64,000 bases of DNA from Sporocytophaga myxococcoides (GCF_000775915.1 NZ_BBLT01000002.1:186001-250000), one strand, 5' to 3'. Shown: positions 9,244 through 18,516, counted from the stretch's first letter. Numbers and translations are program-made. The notes: generated by a model not told the origin, from the letters alone.

Positions 9244-9287
9244 CCTAAAAATTTCTAAGTTGCTTCTTAGAACGCTTGATTATATTG

Positions 9288-10211
9288 ATGGAGAGTAAAA
9301 TCAGAATTGGAACCAGAGCCAGCAAACTGGCAATGTGGCAAACAGAATATGTCGCCGGAGTTTTGAATAACGCCGGGTATGAAACAGAGATTTTAAAGAT
9401 TGAAACAAAAGGAGATAAGCAACTCGCTTCTGCCTTTTCCGAAATTGGAACCAAAGGAATTTTTACAGAAGAGATTGAGGTGCAATTGAAGGATGGGTCC
9501 CTGGATATTGCGGTTCATAGCGCAAAAGACATGCAGACGGATCTTGGACCTGAGCTGGAAATCATAGCATTCACTGAAAGAGAAAAACCAAACGACGTAC
9601 TGGTTAGTTTTGACAAAAGCTTTGCTCTGGAAGACCTTTCAAGAGTATTGGTTGGTACTTCGTCCACAAGAAGAAAAGCTTTGCTAAAGCATTATTTTCC
9701 CCATCTTTCAACCACTGATGCAAGAGGAAACCTCCAGACAAGACTTAAGAAAATGGAAGACGGCCTTTTTCCTGCAATGATTCTTGCTTTTGCAGGCATG
9801 CATAGAATGGGCTATAATGAATTTATAGTAAAGGAACTTCCGGTGGATATTTTCACACCGGCTGTAGGACAGGGAAGTATTGCCATAGAAGCAGCCTCTT
9901 CTCTTTCTTCTGATAAAAAGGATATCATTAGGAAATTGCTAAACCATATTCCAACAGAAACTTGTCTGATTGCGGAGAGAGCTTTCCTTAATAAATTAGA
10001 AGGTGGTTGTAGCATTCCGGTTTTTGGCCTTGGAACGATAGAAGGAGATCTACTCAAATTAAGAGGAGGAGTTGTGAGTCCGGACGGTTCAGAAATTGTC
10101 AGGAAAGAGATAGTTGGAACCCAAACCGACGCGCGAAAATTAGGTTTGCAATTAGCTGAAGAGGTCCTAAACTCAGGAGGTAAAGAAATATTAAAAGCCT
10201 TAAAGAAATAA
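9288..10211 (+). CDS. hemC: Hydroxymethylbilane synthase (porphobilinogen deaminase)
   Basis: The product has the family blocks IRIGTRASKLAMWQT, HSAKDMQTDL (catalytic Asp near residue 81), TSSTRRKALL, DARGNLQTRL and GGCSIPVF, in which Cys241 holds the dipyrromethane cofactor. It joins four porphobilinogens into hydroxymethylbilane for heme. ATG 9288 yields the normal MESKIRIG start; the upstream TTG at 9276 adds only four residues. HemH is encoded about 47 kb away, so heme genes are scattered here. It is 44 bases after rimK. Confidence 0.95.
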   Translation: MESKIRIGTRASKLAMWQTEYVAGVLNNAGYETEILKIETKGDKQLASAFSEIGTKGIFTEEIEVQLKDGSLDIAVHSAKDMQTDLGPELEIIAFTEREKPNDVLVSFDKSFALEDLSRVLVGTSSTRRKALLKHYFPHLSTTDARGNLQTRLKKMEDGLFPAMILAFAGMHRMGYNEFIVKELPVDIFTPAVGQGSIAIEAASSLSSDKKDIIRKLLNHIPTETCLIAERAFLNKLEGGCSIPVFGLGTIEGDLLKLRGGVVSPDGSEIVRKEIVGTQTDARKLGLQLAEEVLNSGGKEILKALKK

Positions 10212-10258
10212 CTTTTAGAAATTATCCATGTTAAAAAAGTCTTAAATATTAGTGTTAT

Positions 10259-10891
10259 ATGAAAATTAAATTTTTTGCGATTGTATTGATTTTTATTTCC
10301 CTTACAGCTTATGGTCAAACTACAAAACCTTCCAAAAAGGATTACGTGGTGACAATAAAAACAGAATTTGGCGACATGGTATTGCTCCTTTCTGATCTTA
10401 CTCCAAAGCATAAGGAAAACTTTCTAAAGCTTGCTCAGGAAGGGTTTTACAATGGAACTACCTTTCACAGAATTATTGATGAATTCATGATTCAGGGAGG
10501 AGATCCTAATTCTAAGGATGCCGATCCGAATAATGACGGAATGGGTGGGCCGGGCTATACTGTACCAGCAGAGTTTAATGAAAAACTGAAGCACAATAAA
10601 GGTGCTGTTGCAGCAGCAAGAATGGGCGACCAGGTGAATCCTAAAAGAGAATCCAGCGGATCGCAATTTTATATAGTAGAAAATCAGGATGGAGCACACT
10701 TCCTTGATAATCAATACACCGTTTTTGGTCAGGTGGTCCAGGGGCTCGATGTGATCGATAAAATTGCTACTCAGCCAAAGGATTACCGTGACAGACCTTC
10801 TAAAAATATTACAATGGAGGTTTCCATTAAAAAACTAAAAAAGAAAAAAATCATAAAACTATATCACTGCGAAAACTTTTATAAAGCATGA
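10259..10891 (+). CDS. Secreted peptidyl-prolyl cis-trans isomerase (cyclophilin)
   Basis: A signal peptide (MKIKFFAIVLIFISLTAYG, cut before Q) is followed by a cyclophilin domain: GTTFHRIIDEFMIQGGDP, SSGSQFYIVENQ, FGQVVQGLDVIDKIA. The active-site Arg of FHRI is present. It should assist folding in the periplasm. A Lys-rich tail ends the protein. Its last four bases overlap the start of the next gene (ATGA), so the two are coupled. Confidence 0.9.
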   Translation: MKIKFFAIVLIFISLTAYGQTTKPSKKDYVVTIKTEFGDMVLLLSDLTPKHKENFLKLAQEGFYNGTTFHRIIDEFMIQGGDPNSKDADPNNDGMGGPGYTVPAEFNEKLKHNKGAVAAARMGDQVNPKRESSGSQFYIVENQDGAHFLDNQYTVFGQVVQGLDVIDKIATQPKDYRDRPSKNITMEVSIKKLKKKKIIKLYHCENFYKA

Positions 10892-11799
10892 AAAAGAAAG
10901 TTTTAATTACAGGTTCAAATGGCCTTTTGGGACAAAAACTTGTAGGTCTTATAGCTGATGACGAAAACTATGACCTGATCGCTACAGCAAGAGGTGAAAA
11001 CAGACTTCCTATGGAGCCAGGAGCATATGTGTATAAGTCAATGGACATCACCAACCGAAACCAGGTGATGGATATAGTTTCTGAAACCAAACCTGACTTT
11101 ATCATTCACACTGCAGCTATGACCAATGTAGACCAATGTGAGTCGGAGAGGGAAGCTTGCTGGGCACAGAATGTTGATGCAGTTAAATACCTTATTGAAG
11201 CATCTGAAAAGATAAAATCACATCTGATCCACTTATCTACAGATTTTATTTTTGATGGAAAGAATGGTCCTTATGATGAAAATGCTAAGGCCAACCCTTT
11301 GAGTTATTATGGAGAGAGTAAGCTGGCAGCAGAAAAACTTGTATTGAAAAGCAAAGCTAAATGGGCTATTGCAAGAACTGTACTTGTCTATGGTATTGCA
11401 TGCGATATGAGTAGATCCAATATCATTCTTTGGGTTAAAAAAAGTCTGGAAGAAGGAAAGAAAATTCAGGTGGTAACAGATCAGTGGAGAACACCTACAC
11501 TGGCTGAAGACCTAGCTATGGGCTGTTATCTTATGATGGAAAATCAGGCTACCGGTATCTATAACATAAGCGGAAAAGATTTCCTTACACCATATGAAAT
11601 GGCTATTAAAACTGCCGATTTCTTTAAACTTGATAAGTCCCTTATTTCAAAAGCTGATAGTACAATTTTCAAACAACCAGCTGTAAGACCTCCGAAAACG
11701 GGCTTTATTCTTGATAAGGCAATGAATGATCTTGGTTATGACCCTCATTCTTTTGAAGAAGGTATTAAATTATTGGCTGAACAAATAGCTGAAGTTTAA
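10888..11799 (+). CDS. RmlD-like NAD(P)-dependent sugar reductase
   Basis: This 303-residue short-chain dehydrogenase has the Rossmann motif GSNGLLGQKL (residues 8-17), HTAAMTNVDQCE, LSTDFIFDG and the catalytic YYGESK (YxxxK), then the RmlD-like VYGIACDMSRSN and GIYNISGKDFLTPYE. dTDP-4-dehydrorhamnose reductase is the nearest named function, but no other rml gene is nearby, so the substrate is uncertain. It is translationally coupled to the cyclophilin gene. Confidence 0.82.
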   Translation: MKKKVLITGSNGLLGQKLVGLIADDENYDLIATARGENRLPMEPGAYVYKSMDITNRNQVMDIVSETKPDFIIHTAAMTNVDQCESEREACWAQNVDAVKYLIEASEKIKSHLIHLSTDFIFDGKNGPYDENAKANPLSYYGESKLAAEKLVLKSKAKWAIARTVLVYGIACDMSRSNIILWVKKSLEEGKKIQVVTDQWRTPTLAEDLAMGCYLMMENQATGIYNISGKDFLTPYEMAIKTADFFKLDKSLISKADSTIFKQPAVRPPKTGFILDKAMNDLGYDPHSFEEGIKLLAEQIAEV

Positions 11800-12143
11800 C
11801 TCTTTATATTTATAATTAATTTTAATTGTACACTTTAAGAAAATTCCTTGAGCATATAGGGGTTTTCCCTTATTTACATGCGTTCATTATTGAAGTATTT
11901 TTAAAGTATAATTAAAATTTGAGTAAAACGGCAGTTTTCAAATTGGAATTTTATGTTGGTAGTGGGTTGAAAAGCTGTATTTGATGATTTGGCTTATTAG
12001 TACGCTTTTGTTTAATAAGTTAGTAAATAATTTAGTAAAGGTTAATGAGCCCTTCGGGAGTGGAGGGCTTTTTTTATTTTCCTCATTTTTATACCTTTAA
12101 CATAAATTGATCAGCTAACGACTACTGCACTTTACCAGCTTTT
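11800..12143. other. Intergenic region with an orphan terminator
   Basis: These 344 bases have no convincing reading frame. They contain a short palindromic GGGGTTTTCCC motif near 11860, two TTAGTAAA copies near 12020-12036, and a good terminator hairpin at 12047-12076. The terminator lies about 250 bases after the RmlD-like gene, with no gene directly before it, so a long 3' untranslated region or a small RNA gene is possible. Confidence 0.4.
12047..12076 (+). terminator. Hairpin terminator with no adjacent upstream gene
   Basis: GAGCCCT pairs with AGGGCT across a loop that contains TTCGGG, followed by eight T. It is compact and well formed. It may end the upstream unit through a long untranslated tail or end an unseen small RNA. 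Confidence 0.65.
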
Positions 12144-13037
12144 ATGAATCTTATCGAAAGGTGTAAATCCTATTTTGGCATTTCAAAAAAGGAAGCTCAC
12201 GGTTTCATTGTCCTCCAGGCAATTCTGTGTCTTGTATTAACAATTCCTTTTTTAACTGAATATTTTATTTTTCCTCAGAAAAGAATGGATAGAACTGAAA
12301 ACGGTGCCGCTCTAGACAGTCTGTTAGAATTATTTGAAGCTCAATCAGAATCGTTTACGGATAAAAATGAATCTATAACTAATCCTTCTGACAAGTTCCC
12401 GGAAAGTTTTGATCCCAATATTGCTTCAAAAGAGCTTTTCCTAATGACTGGTTTAAAATCAACGCTGGTAGAAAGAATAATAAAATTCCGGGAAAAAGGA
12501 GGAAAGTTTTTTGCCAAGGAAGATTTGCTTAAAATTTATGGAATGGATAAAACTGAATTTGAAAAAATTGCCCCATGCTTAACTTTCCGAACACATTCCA
12601 AGCCTAAACTAATTGAGCAAAAAGCGCCTGATATTTTTGATATTAACAAAGCAGATTCCGTTAGTCTGGAACAGCTGAATGGTATTGGGCCAACACTTGC
12701 CCGAAGGATTCTTAAATATAAAAATGCCCTCGGAGGTTTTGTCAGCAAAGACCAGTATTTGGAAATTTATGGATTAACGGAATATGCCCTGACTCAATTA
12801 AATAGATATACCTTCATAAACAGAGCATTCGAACCTGAAAGAATCCACCTTTATAATTCTGAATTTAAAAAGATTGCAGGTCATCCTTATATTGGATATA
12901 AGGCTGCACAATACATTTCAAAATTGAAAAAAACAGGCTTTTCTGAAGATGCCATTCATTCAATAATTCGGACTGATACAGTTTTTAAATGTAAAAAACC
13001 AGAACTGATTTACAGATATATTGAAATTGGTCAATAA
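12144..13037 (+). CDS. Membrane-anchored helix-hairpin-helix protein (ComEA-like)
   Basis: The 297-residue protein has one N-terminal membrane helix (about 20-41) and then helix-hairpin-helix DNA-binding modules: FDPNIASKELFLMTGL (about 95-150), FDINKADSVSLEQLNGIGP (about 170-225), and a weaker third around FKKIAGHPYIGYKAA. ComEA in other bacteria binds incoming DNA during transformation. Whether this one does is not known; no other competence gene is visible here. The topology predicts an extracytoplasmic DNA-binding portion. Confidence 0.78.
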   Translation: MNLIERCKSYFGISKKEAHGFIVLQAILCLVLTIPFLTEYFIFPQKRMDRTENGAALDSLLELFEAQSESFTDKNESITNPSDKFPESFDPNIASKELFLMTGLKSTLVERIIKFREKGGKFFAKEDLLKIYGMDKTEFEKIAPCLTFRTHSKPKLIEQKAPDIFDINKADSVSLEQLNGIGPTLARRILKYKNALGGFVSKDQYLEIYGLTEYALTQLNRYTFINRAFEPERIHLYNSEFKKIAGHPYIGYKAAQYISKLKKTGFSEDAIHSIIRTDTVFKCKKPELIYRYIEIGQ

Positions 13038-13125
13038 AAAATTAGAATTTTCGGTGAAAATTGAGGAAAACAAATACTATTTTTAGGTAAAATAGTATTT
13101 AACTCTTTAATTTTTTCCGCAGGGA

Positions 13126-14427
13126 ATGATATTGGTATTAGTGCCTCAGATTACAAACAGGCTTACATATATTTTTGATTTTTATTTTAAAGAAATATTC
13201 AAATCGGATTATGAGTTTACCACTGATCCTGAGAAATTCCAAGCCTTTAGCGAAGCAAAGTTTTCTTATGGATTCAGACAGATAAATGATGAATTATATC
13301 TGGAAGCAGATCCTATTTTATTTGAATCGACTGTTTCTATAAGACAAATTTCTATCGGTACATTTAATAATATAAAAACTTTATTTTCCGTAAAATCAGG
13401 ATCTCTGCCATTTGATCCATTCGCTGCCGGTTTTTATATGATTACAAGGTATGAAGAGTATCTTCCTCATAAAAAAGACAGGCACAACAGGTATAAACCA
13501 GAAAGCAGTATCGCAATTTCCGCAGGCTTTCTTGAAAAACCTATAGTCAATTTCTGGGCTTTAGTGATTAAGGATATTATTAATAAGAAGTATCCTCAGG
13601 CTATTAATTATACCGCTACTTACAGTTTTCAGCCTACTCTTGATATTGATAATGCTTATGCTTATAAATATAAAGGAGTATTAAGAACAAGTTTGTCACT
13701 TACTCAAAGACTTATAAAGCTTGATTTTAATAAATTGGTTAAACGTCTTAAAGTGCATTTGGGCAAACAGCAAGACCCCTATGATACTTATGATAAACAA
13801 AGAAGAATTCACCGGATTTATAAAATAACTCCTAATTACTTTTTCCTTTTAGGAGATTATGGAAAGTATGACAAAAACCTTCCATATGATAATGAGCATT
13901 TGGTAAAGCTTGTCAGGAGCCTTGATGAAGAAGCTACTATTGGTTTGCATCCTTCCTATGGCTCAAATACTTCTGAAAATAAACTTGTAATGGAAAAGAA
14001 AAGGCTGGAAGAAATTCTTTCCCGACAGGTTACAAAAAGCAGACAGCACTATATAAAACTTACCCTGCCGGAAACATACCGAAAACTATTGAATGCAGGG
14101 ATCAAAGAGGATTATTCAATGGGCTATACAACTAAGATCGGCTTCAGAGCCGGAACTTGCAGCTCCTTCCTGTTCTTTGATCTGGAAAAAAATGTTACGA
14201 CGGATCTTAGAATCTATCCCTTTGCGTTTATGGATAGCACACTGAAGTTTTTCCTGAAAGTACGCTCAAAGGAAGTGATCAACTATATTACTCCCATTGT
14301 CAATGATGTAAAACAGGTTGGAGGACAACTTATATTCATTTTCCATAATGAATCTTTAGGAAATGAAAGACAATGGAAAAACTGGGGAGAAGTTTATGAA
14401 AAAGTAATTCGATTGGCAAAAGAGTGA
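13126..14427 (+). CDS. DUF7033 / polysaccharide deacetylase-like protein
   Basis: This 433-residue protein has an N-terminal domain of about 110 residues ending FDPFAAGFYMITRYEEY, characteristic of the DUF7033 proteins of Bacteroidetes. It continues with a deacetylase-like core: PTLDIDNAYAYKYKG supplies acidic residues where NodB proteins have theirs, and IGLHPSYGS resembles the metal-binding His strand. Deacetylase activity is therefore plausible but unproven. No signal peptide is seen. It heads a tight cluster with a GNAT protein and a second deacetylase, suggesting modification of a surface glycan. Confidence 0.7.
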   Translation: MILVLVPQITNRLTYIFDFYFKEIFKSDYEFTTDPEKFQAFSEAKFSYGFRQINDELYLEADPILFESTVSIRQISIGTFNNIKTLFSVKSGSLPFDPFAAGFYMITRYEEYLPHKKDRHNRYKPESSIAISAGFLEKPIVNFWALVIKDIINKKYPQAINYTATYSFQPTLDIDNAYAYKYKGVLRTSLSLTQRLIKLDFNKLVKRLKVHLGKQQDPYDTYDKQRRIHRIYKITPNYFFLLGDYGKYDKNLPYDNEHLVKLVRSLDEEATIGLHPSYGSNTSENKLVMEKKRLEEILSRQVTKSRQHYIKLTLPETYRKLLNAGIKEDYSMGYTTKIGFRAGTCSSFLFFDLEKNVTTDLRIYPFAFMDSTLKFFLKVRSKEVINYITPIVNDVKQVGGQLIFIFHNESLGNERQWKNWGEVYEKVIRLAKE

Positions 14428-14476
14428 CATTCTGAGTAATTTCAAAAATTATTATTTTTAAATCCCCGACTCCTTA

Positions 14477-15418
14477 ATGAATAAAAAGGATTATTTCAGA
14501 AGCTACTGTGCAAGACAAAAAGACATACCTCTTTTTCTTACACCTGAATGGATGGATCTGATCTGCGAAGATAGTTGGGATGTTATAATAGAAGCCAAGG
14601 GGGACAATATTCATGGCTTTTTAATCTTCCCTCTTAATCATAAACTGGGATTTAAAAGAATCCTGCAACCTCAGTTTACTCCTTACTCTGGTGTCTGGAT
14701 TAACTACCCTGATGGACAAAAAGATCTGACAAAAATTGCTTACGAAAAAAAAGTACTGTCATCTTTAATTGACCGTTTACCGGAGTTCGATGAGTTGATT
14801 CTTAACCTTTATCCAACCTTTACAAACTGGCTTCCATTCTACTGGAAGAAATTTAAACAAACTACCAGATACACTTATAAGATTTTTAAAGGTCAAAATC
14901 CTGAAGCTCTCAAGTTGCAAGTAAAAGATTCTGTTAGAAGGGAACTAGCTAAAGCTGAACGTTCCTTGCAAGTGTTTAATTCAAAGGATGTTAAGGATTT
15001 GTTCGATTTCAAAGTAAGATCATTTAATGAACAGAATCTTAGGTTCAATTTGAGTTATTCCTTCATTAATAGATGTATTCAATGGTGTATCAATGAAGAA
15101 AGAGGGCAGATTCTATATGCAAAAGATGAAGAAGGTTCGATACATGCCGGTGTGTTTTTCGTTTGGGATGAGAATTGTATTTATTACTTGTTCGGTGCAG
15201 CTGATCCTGAGTATAAAAATTCTGGTGCTTTGACCCTTCTGCTTTGGAAAGGAATTGAAATGGCTCAATCTCAAGGTAAAGATTTTGATTTTGAGGGTAG
15301 CATGCTGGAACCTGTGGAACAATTTTTTAGAAATTTTGGAGCAACCCAACTTCCTTACCTCCAGATAATAAAGAGGAATTCACTTTTATTAAAGCTTAAA
15401 AATATTCTAGGGGAATGA
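14477..15418 (+). CDS. GNAT/FemAB-like acyltransferase
   Basis: The 313-residue protein resembles the BioF2-like/FemAB acetyltransferase group: LTPEWMDLI at the N-terminus, DSVRRELAKAERSLQV in the middle, and a C-terminal GNAT core with AGVFFVWDENCIYYLFGA, NSGALTLLLWKGIEMA and DFEGSMLEPVEQFFRNFGA. Such proteins add acyl or aminoacyl groups to cell-wall or polysaccharide precursors. It sits between two deacetylase-like genes and overlaps the next by four bases, so a role in glycan decoration is likely. The substrate is unknown. Confidence 0.72.
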   Translation: MNKKDYFRSYCARQKDIPLFLTPEWMDLICEDSWDVIIEAKGDNIHGFLIFPLNHKLGFKRILQPQFTPYSGVWINYPDGQKDLTKIAYEKKVLSSLIDRLPEFDELILNLYPTFTNWLPFYWKKFKQTTRYTYKIFKGQNPEALKLQVKDSVRRELAKAERSLQVFNSKDVKDLFDFKVRSFNEQNLRFNLSYSFINRCIQWCINEERGQILYAKDEEGSIHAGVFFVWDENCIYYLFGAADPEYKNSGALTLLLWKGIEMAQSQGKDFDFEGSMLEPVEQFFRNFGATQLPYLQIIKRNSLLLKLKNILGE

Positions 15419-16431
15419 ACATTAAAGACAGTTTATTAACCCCGATTCTGAACGCTTGCGCATCTGTTTTACCTTTCGCTGCTCTTCAGAAAATAACAGG
15501 ACAAAAGGTTATATTTCCTACCTACCATCTCGTCTCTGATCAGAATGTTCCACATGTTGATAATCTTTATAAGATCAGAAACGAAAAGTTATTTCTTGAT
15601 GACCTTGAATTTATGCTGAGGCATTTTAACCCGATAACTATTGATGAACTCTTAAAATGGAGAAATGGTCAATTAAGACTTGATAGACCCTCATTTTTTT
15701 TATCGTTTGATGACGGTTTAAGAGAGGTAAAAGATGTTATTGCTCCAATACTTTTAAAAAAGGGAATACCTGCAGCATTTTTTATAAATCCAGCTTTTAC
15801 TGACAACAGAGAAATGATGTACCGGAACAAAGCAAGCCTGCTTATAGATTTGTTCAAAAAGAAAAAAATCAATTTTAAAAGAACTTTTGATACAACCAGA
15901 ATAGAGAAAGAAAATTTTATTCAAAAAGTAAAGTCCATAAAGTATAAGGAAAGAGATATCCTTGATAAATTAGCCCTTGCTTCAGAATTTTCATTTTCAG
16001 ATTATTTGAAAGAAAAGAGGCCGTATCTGGAATCAGAAGAAGTAATGGAATTAAAAAAGCTTGGCTTCCATATTGGAGCTCATAGTTTAGACCATCCCTT
16101 ATATGAGCAAATTTCTCTGGAACAGCAAGAGTTGCAAACATTAGAAAGCATCGATTTTGTAATTAATAATGATTTTTCCAGACTGAGAACTTTTGCTTTT
16201 CCTTTCACTGATTATGGAGTTTCTGCTGCTCTATTCAATAAAATGTATAAAGAAATGAGACTAGATTGTTCTTTTGGAGTCGCGGGAATAAAACATGAAA
16301 ATTATATCTTCCATTTTCAAAGAATACCAATGGAAAAAAGTCTTGATTCTGCCCGTCAAATTTTTGCTGCAGAATACATATATTATATCCTGAAAAGTCC
16401 TTTAGGGAAAAACCACATAAAAAGAAAGTAA
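15415..16431 (+). CDS. Polysaccharide deacetylase (NodB/CE4-like)
   Basis: The 338-residue protein shows the CE4 motif 1 LSFDDGL (residues about 100-106) and motif 2 IGAHSLDHPLYE, where the two His bind the metal. AFFINPAF and RTFAFPFTDYG match later motifs. A short N-terminal hydrophobic stretch is not a clear signal peptide. It overlaps the GNAT gene by ATGA and ends one base before upp, so all three are probably one transcript. Likely substrate: an N-acetylated surface or exported polysaccharide. Confidence 0.82.
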   Translation: MNIKDSLLTPILNACASVLPFAALQKITGQKVIFPTYHLVSDQNVPHVDNLYKIRNEKLFLDDLEFMLRHFNPITIDELLKWRNGQLRLDRPSFFLSFDDGLREVKDVIAPILLKKGIPAAFFINPAFTDNREMMYRNKASLLIDLFKKKKINFKRTFDTTRIEKENFIQKVKSIKYKERDILDKLALASEFSFSDYLKEKRPYLESEEVMELKKLGFHIGAHSLDHPLYEQISLEQQELQTLESIDFVINNDFSRLRTFAFPFTDYGVSAALFNKMYKEMRLDCSFGVAGIKHENYIFHFQRIPMEKSLDSARQIFAAEYIYYILKSPLGKNHIKRK

Positions 16432-16432
16432 C

Positions 16433-17080
16433 GTGTTTGTGCTCACTCAATCCCCATCTGTTGCAGATCGCTTTTTAGCTGAACTAAGGTCTGTTGAAAT
16501 TCAGAAAGACAGCATGCGTTTCAGACGTAATATGGAGCGGCTTGGAGCTCTGATTGCCTATGAAATTTCAAAAGAATTAGATTATAAAAAGGAAGAAGTA
16601 CAAAGTCCTTTGGAAAAAGCATCTACATATGTGCTTGAGAGAAAGATTGTAATCGGTGCAATTTTAAGAGCTGGTATTCCATTTTTTCAGGGGTTCCTGA
16701 ATATCTTTGACCAGTCAGAATCAGCTTTTATTGCTGCTTATAGAAGTAACAAGTCTGAGGAAACCGGTAATGTCGAAATAAACATGGACTATGTAGCTTC
16801 TCCTGATTTAACAGGTAAAGTGTTGATACTTACTGATCCTATGCTTGCGACCGGTAAATCCCTTGTCGTAGCTTACCGAACTTTATTGAAATATGGAAAA
16901 CCTTCAGAAGTGCATTTGGCTGCTGTTTTATCTAGCAGGGAGGGAATCGAATACGTAAAAAATGAAATTCCTGAAGCAAAACTTTGGACTGTTGCTATAG
17001 ACGAAAAAATGAATGAAAAATTTTTTATCGTTCCAGGGTTAGGAGATGCAGGGGATTTAGCTTTCGGTCCAAAAAAGTAA
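16433..17080 (+). CDS. upp: Uracil phosphoribosyltransferase
   Basis: The 215-residue protein has RFRRNMERLGALIAYEI, GAILRAGIPFFQG, the PRPP loop LILTDPMLATGKSL and the uracil-binding C-terminus PGLGDAGDLAFG. It converts uracil and PRPP to UMP for salvage. The start is GTG at 16433, one base after the deacetylase stop. The pairing with glycan genes is probably incidental read-through rather than functional. Confidence 0.94.
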   Translation: MFVLTQSPSVADRFLAELRSVEIQKDSMRFRRNMERLGALIAYEISKELDYKKEEVQSPLEKASTYVLERKIVIGAILRAGIPFFQGFLNIFDQSESAFIAAYRSNKSEETGNVEINMDYVASPDLTGKVLILTDPMLATGKSLVVAYRTLLKYGKPSEVHLAAVLSSREGIEYVKNEIPEAKLWTVAIDEKMNEKFFIVPGLGDAGDLAFGPKK

Positions 17081-17165
17081 TACTAAGGCGATTAAAAATA
17101 AAGCAAACTAAAGAAGGGCGAATTCCGTTATTTTTTTAAACCACACAAGTACACTGTTCAATTTT

Positions 17166-17612
17166 ATGATTAGTTTAATTCTAAAATACCTCATGGTCTT
17201 CCTTACAAGTATGTTAAAATTTATCGGAGGACCACTGCTGGGAGTTGCCTCAGGATTAAGCATATTTGAAACAGCTTTACTTACCATACTCGGTATGATG
17301 ACTACAGTTTTTCTCATGGTTAGCTTTATAGGAAAACCATTTAAAAACTGGATAATGAAAACGTTTTATAAAAATAGAAAACTGTTTTGCGATAAAAACA
17401 GAAGAATGGTCAGGATCTGGAGGAATTACGGATTAAAAGGTGTTGCATTTTTGACTCCTGTTCTCTTTAGTCCAATAGGAGGAGCATTACTCGCCAGCTC
17501 GTTCGGCGAATCTGCTAAAAGGATTTTCCTTTACATGCTTGTTAGTTCAATTTTCTGGTCTATAATTTTTACAAGTGTAATATTCCTGATTAAGAAAGTT
17601 CCTATTGTTTAA
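17166..17612 (+). CDS. Small multi-spanning membrane protein
   Basis: The 148-residue protein has two N-terminal hydrophobic segments (about 5-30 and 33-55), a basic loop (KNRKLFCDKNRRMVRIWRN), and a C-terminal half with FLTPVLFSPIGGALLASSFG and a last helix. The layout resembles small multidrug-export (PF06695-like) or VTT/DedA-type membrane proteins, but the similarity is weak. It follows upp by 85 bases and ends at an inverted-repeat element. Confidence 0.6.
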   Translation: MISLILKYLMVFLTSMLKFIGGPLLGVASGLSIFETALLTILGMMTTVFLMVSFIGKPFKNWIMKTFYKNRKLFCDKNRRMVRIWRNYGLKGVAFLTPVLFSPIGGALLASSFGESAKRIFLYMLVSSIFWSIIFTSVIFLIKKVPIV

Positions 17613-17703
17613 TCGGATTGGGGAATGGGATCCTAAATGAGTTTGTCTAATTCTGTTGATATCAGAATTTGATCAATCCCGATCTAATCCCAGATCTTAT
17701 TCG
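17612..17703. repeat. Degenerate inverted repeat related to the 2092-2230 element
   Basis: The stretch starts TAATCGGATTGGGGAATGGG and ends with a near-complement around ATCAATCCCGATCTAATCCC. Between them lies GTCTAATTCTGT, a 12-mer also in the first element, and AATTCTG/CAGAATT forms an inner hairpin. The right arm overlaps the end of map. It may end transcription of both convergent genes, but the T tract is poor. Confidence 0.45.
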
Positions 17704-18448
17704 CCTCAGTAAGAATTATCGGTTTACTATCAGTAATGATAATGGTATGTTCATGTTGTGCAACATAGCTTCCATCTTTGGTAATGTAAGTCCAGCCATC
17801 TCCCTTGTCATGGGCATAATTAGCCTTAGTAGAAATAAATGTTTCTACTGCTACCACAGAATCTTTTTTAAACCTTTGTTTATTGTTCTTATCATTGAAG
17901 CAAGGGATCTCTTCCGGAGCCTCATGAAGGCTTCTCCCTACCCCATGTCCGACGAGGTTTTTAATGACTTTGAACCCTGCTTTCTTAGCTTCAGTCTCGA
18001 TCAATAAACCTATGTCAGCTATTTTAACACCGCCTTTAATTTGATGTATAGCTTTATATAAGATATTTCTGGAAGCTTCTACCAATGGCTTATGTTTATG
18101 AATGTCTTTCCCCAGAACAAAAGAACCTCCATTGTCTGACCAGTATCCATCAAGTTCTGCAGATACATCTATATTTATAAGATCTCCTTCTTTAAGAATT
18201 CTTTTTTCGGAAGGAACACCATGAGCAATTTCATCATTCAGGCTGATGCAACTCCAGCCTGGAAAGCCGTACGTAAGTTTGGGTGCAGACTTTGCTCCGA
18301 ATTTTTTTAATATCTCTCCGCCAAATTCATCCAGCTCTTTTGTACTCATGCCTGGTTTGGCATATTCACGCATTTGTTTTAATGTCAAAGCAACCGCATC
18401 GCTGATTCTTTGAAGTCCCTCTATATCTGCCTGTGATGAAATCGACAT
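17684..18448 (-). CDS. map: Methionine aminopeptidase, type I
   Basis: The 254-residue enzyme has the metal ligands and their settings: NIDVSAELDGYWSDNGGSF (two Asp), LVGHGVGRSLHEAPEEIP (His), VVAVETFIS (Glu) and QHEHTIII (Glu). YGFPGWSCISLNDEIAHGVP is the substrate-binding region with its His. It removes the initiator methionine. It is convergent with the small membrane protein gene and carries a candidate promoter at 18509-18516. Confidence 0.95.
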   Translation of the reverse strand: MSISSQADIEGLQRISDAVALTLKQMREYAKPGMSTKELDEFGGEILKKFGAKSAPKLTYGFPGWSCISLNDEIAHGVPSEKRILKEGDLINIDVSAELDGYWSDNGGSFVLGKDIHKHKPLVEASRNILYKAIHQIKGGVKIADIGLLIETEAKKAGFKVIKNLVGHGVGRSLHEAPEEIPCFNDKNNKQRFKKDSVVAVETFISTKANYAHDKGDGWTYITKDGSYVAQHEHTIIITDSKPIILTEANKIWD

Positions 18449-18508
18449 ACCCTCAATTTATAATAATTACCTTTTATAATGGATTAAAGTTTAATCCTGT
18501 TCCCAATG

Positions 18509-18516
18509 CAAACCTA
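18509..18516 (-). promoter_or_regulatory. -7 box of map promoter (TAGGTTTG)
   Basis: On the minus strand the sequence is TAGGTTTG, a full match to TAnnTTTG. It lies 60 bases before the map start codon, allowing a leader of about 55 bases. No convincing -33 box was found. Confidence 0.45.

Noticed and set aside
9812-10411. 199-codon minus-strand frame across hemC and the cyclophilin gene
   Set aside because: Long, but it spans two clear plus-strand genes and shows no domain; an antisense shadow.
17669-18007. 112-codon plus-strand frame opposite map
   Set aside because: It lies wholly antisense to the well-supported methionine aminopeptidase gene and has no recognisable protein features.
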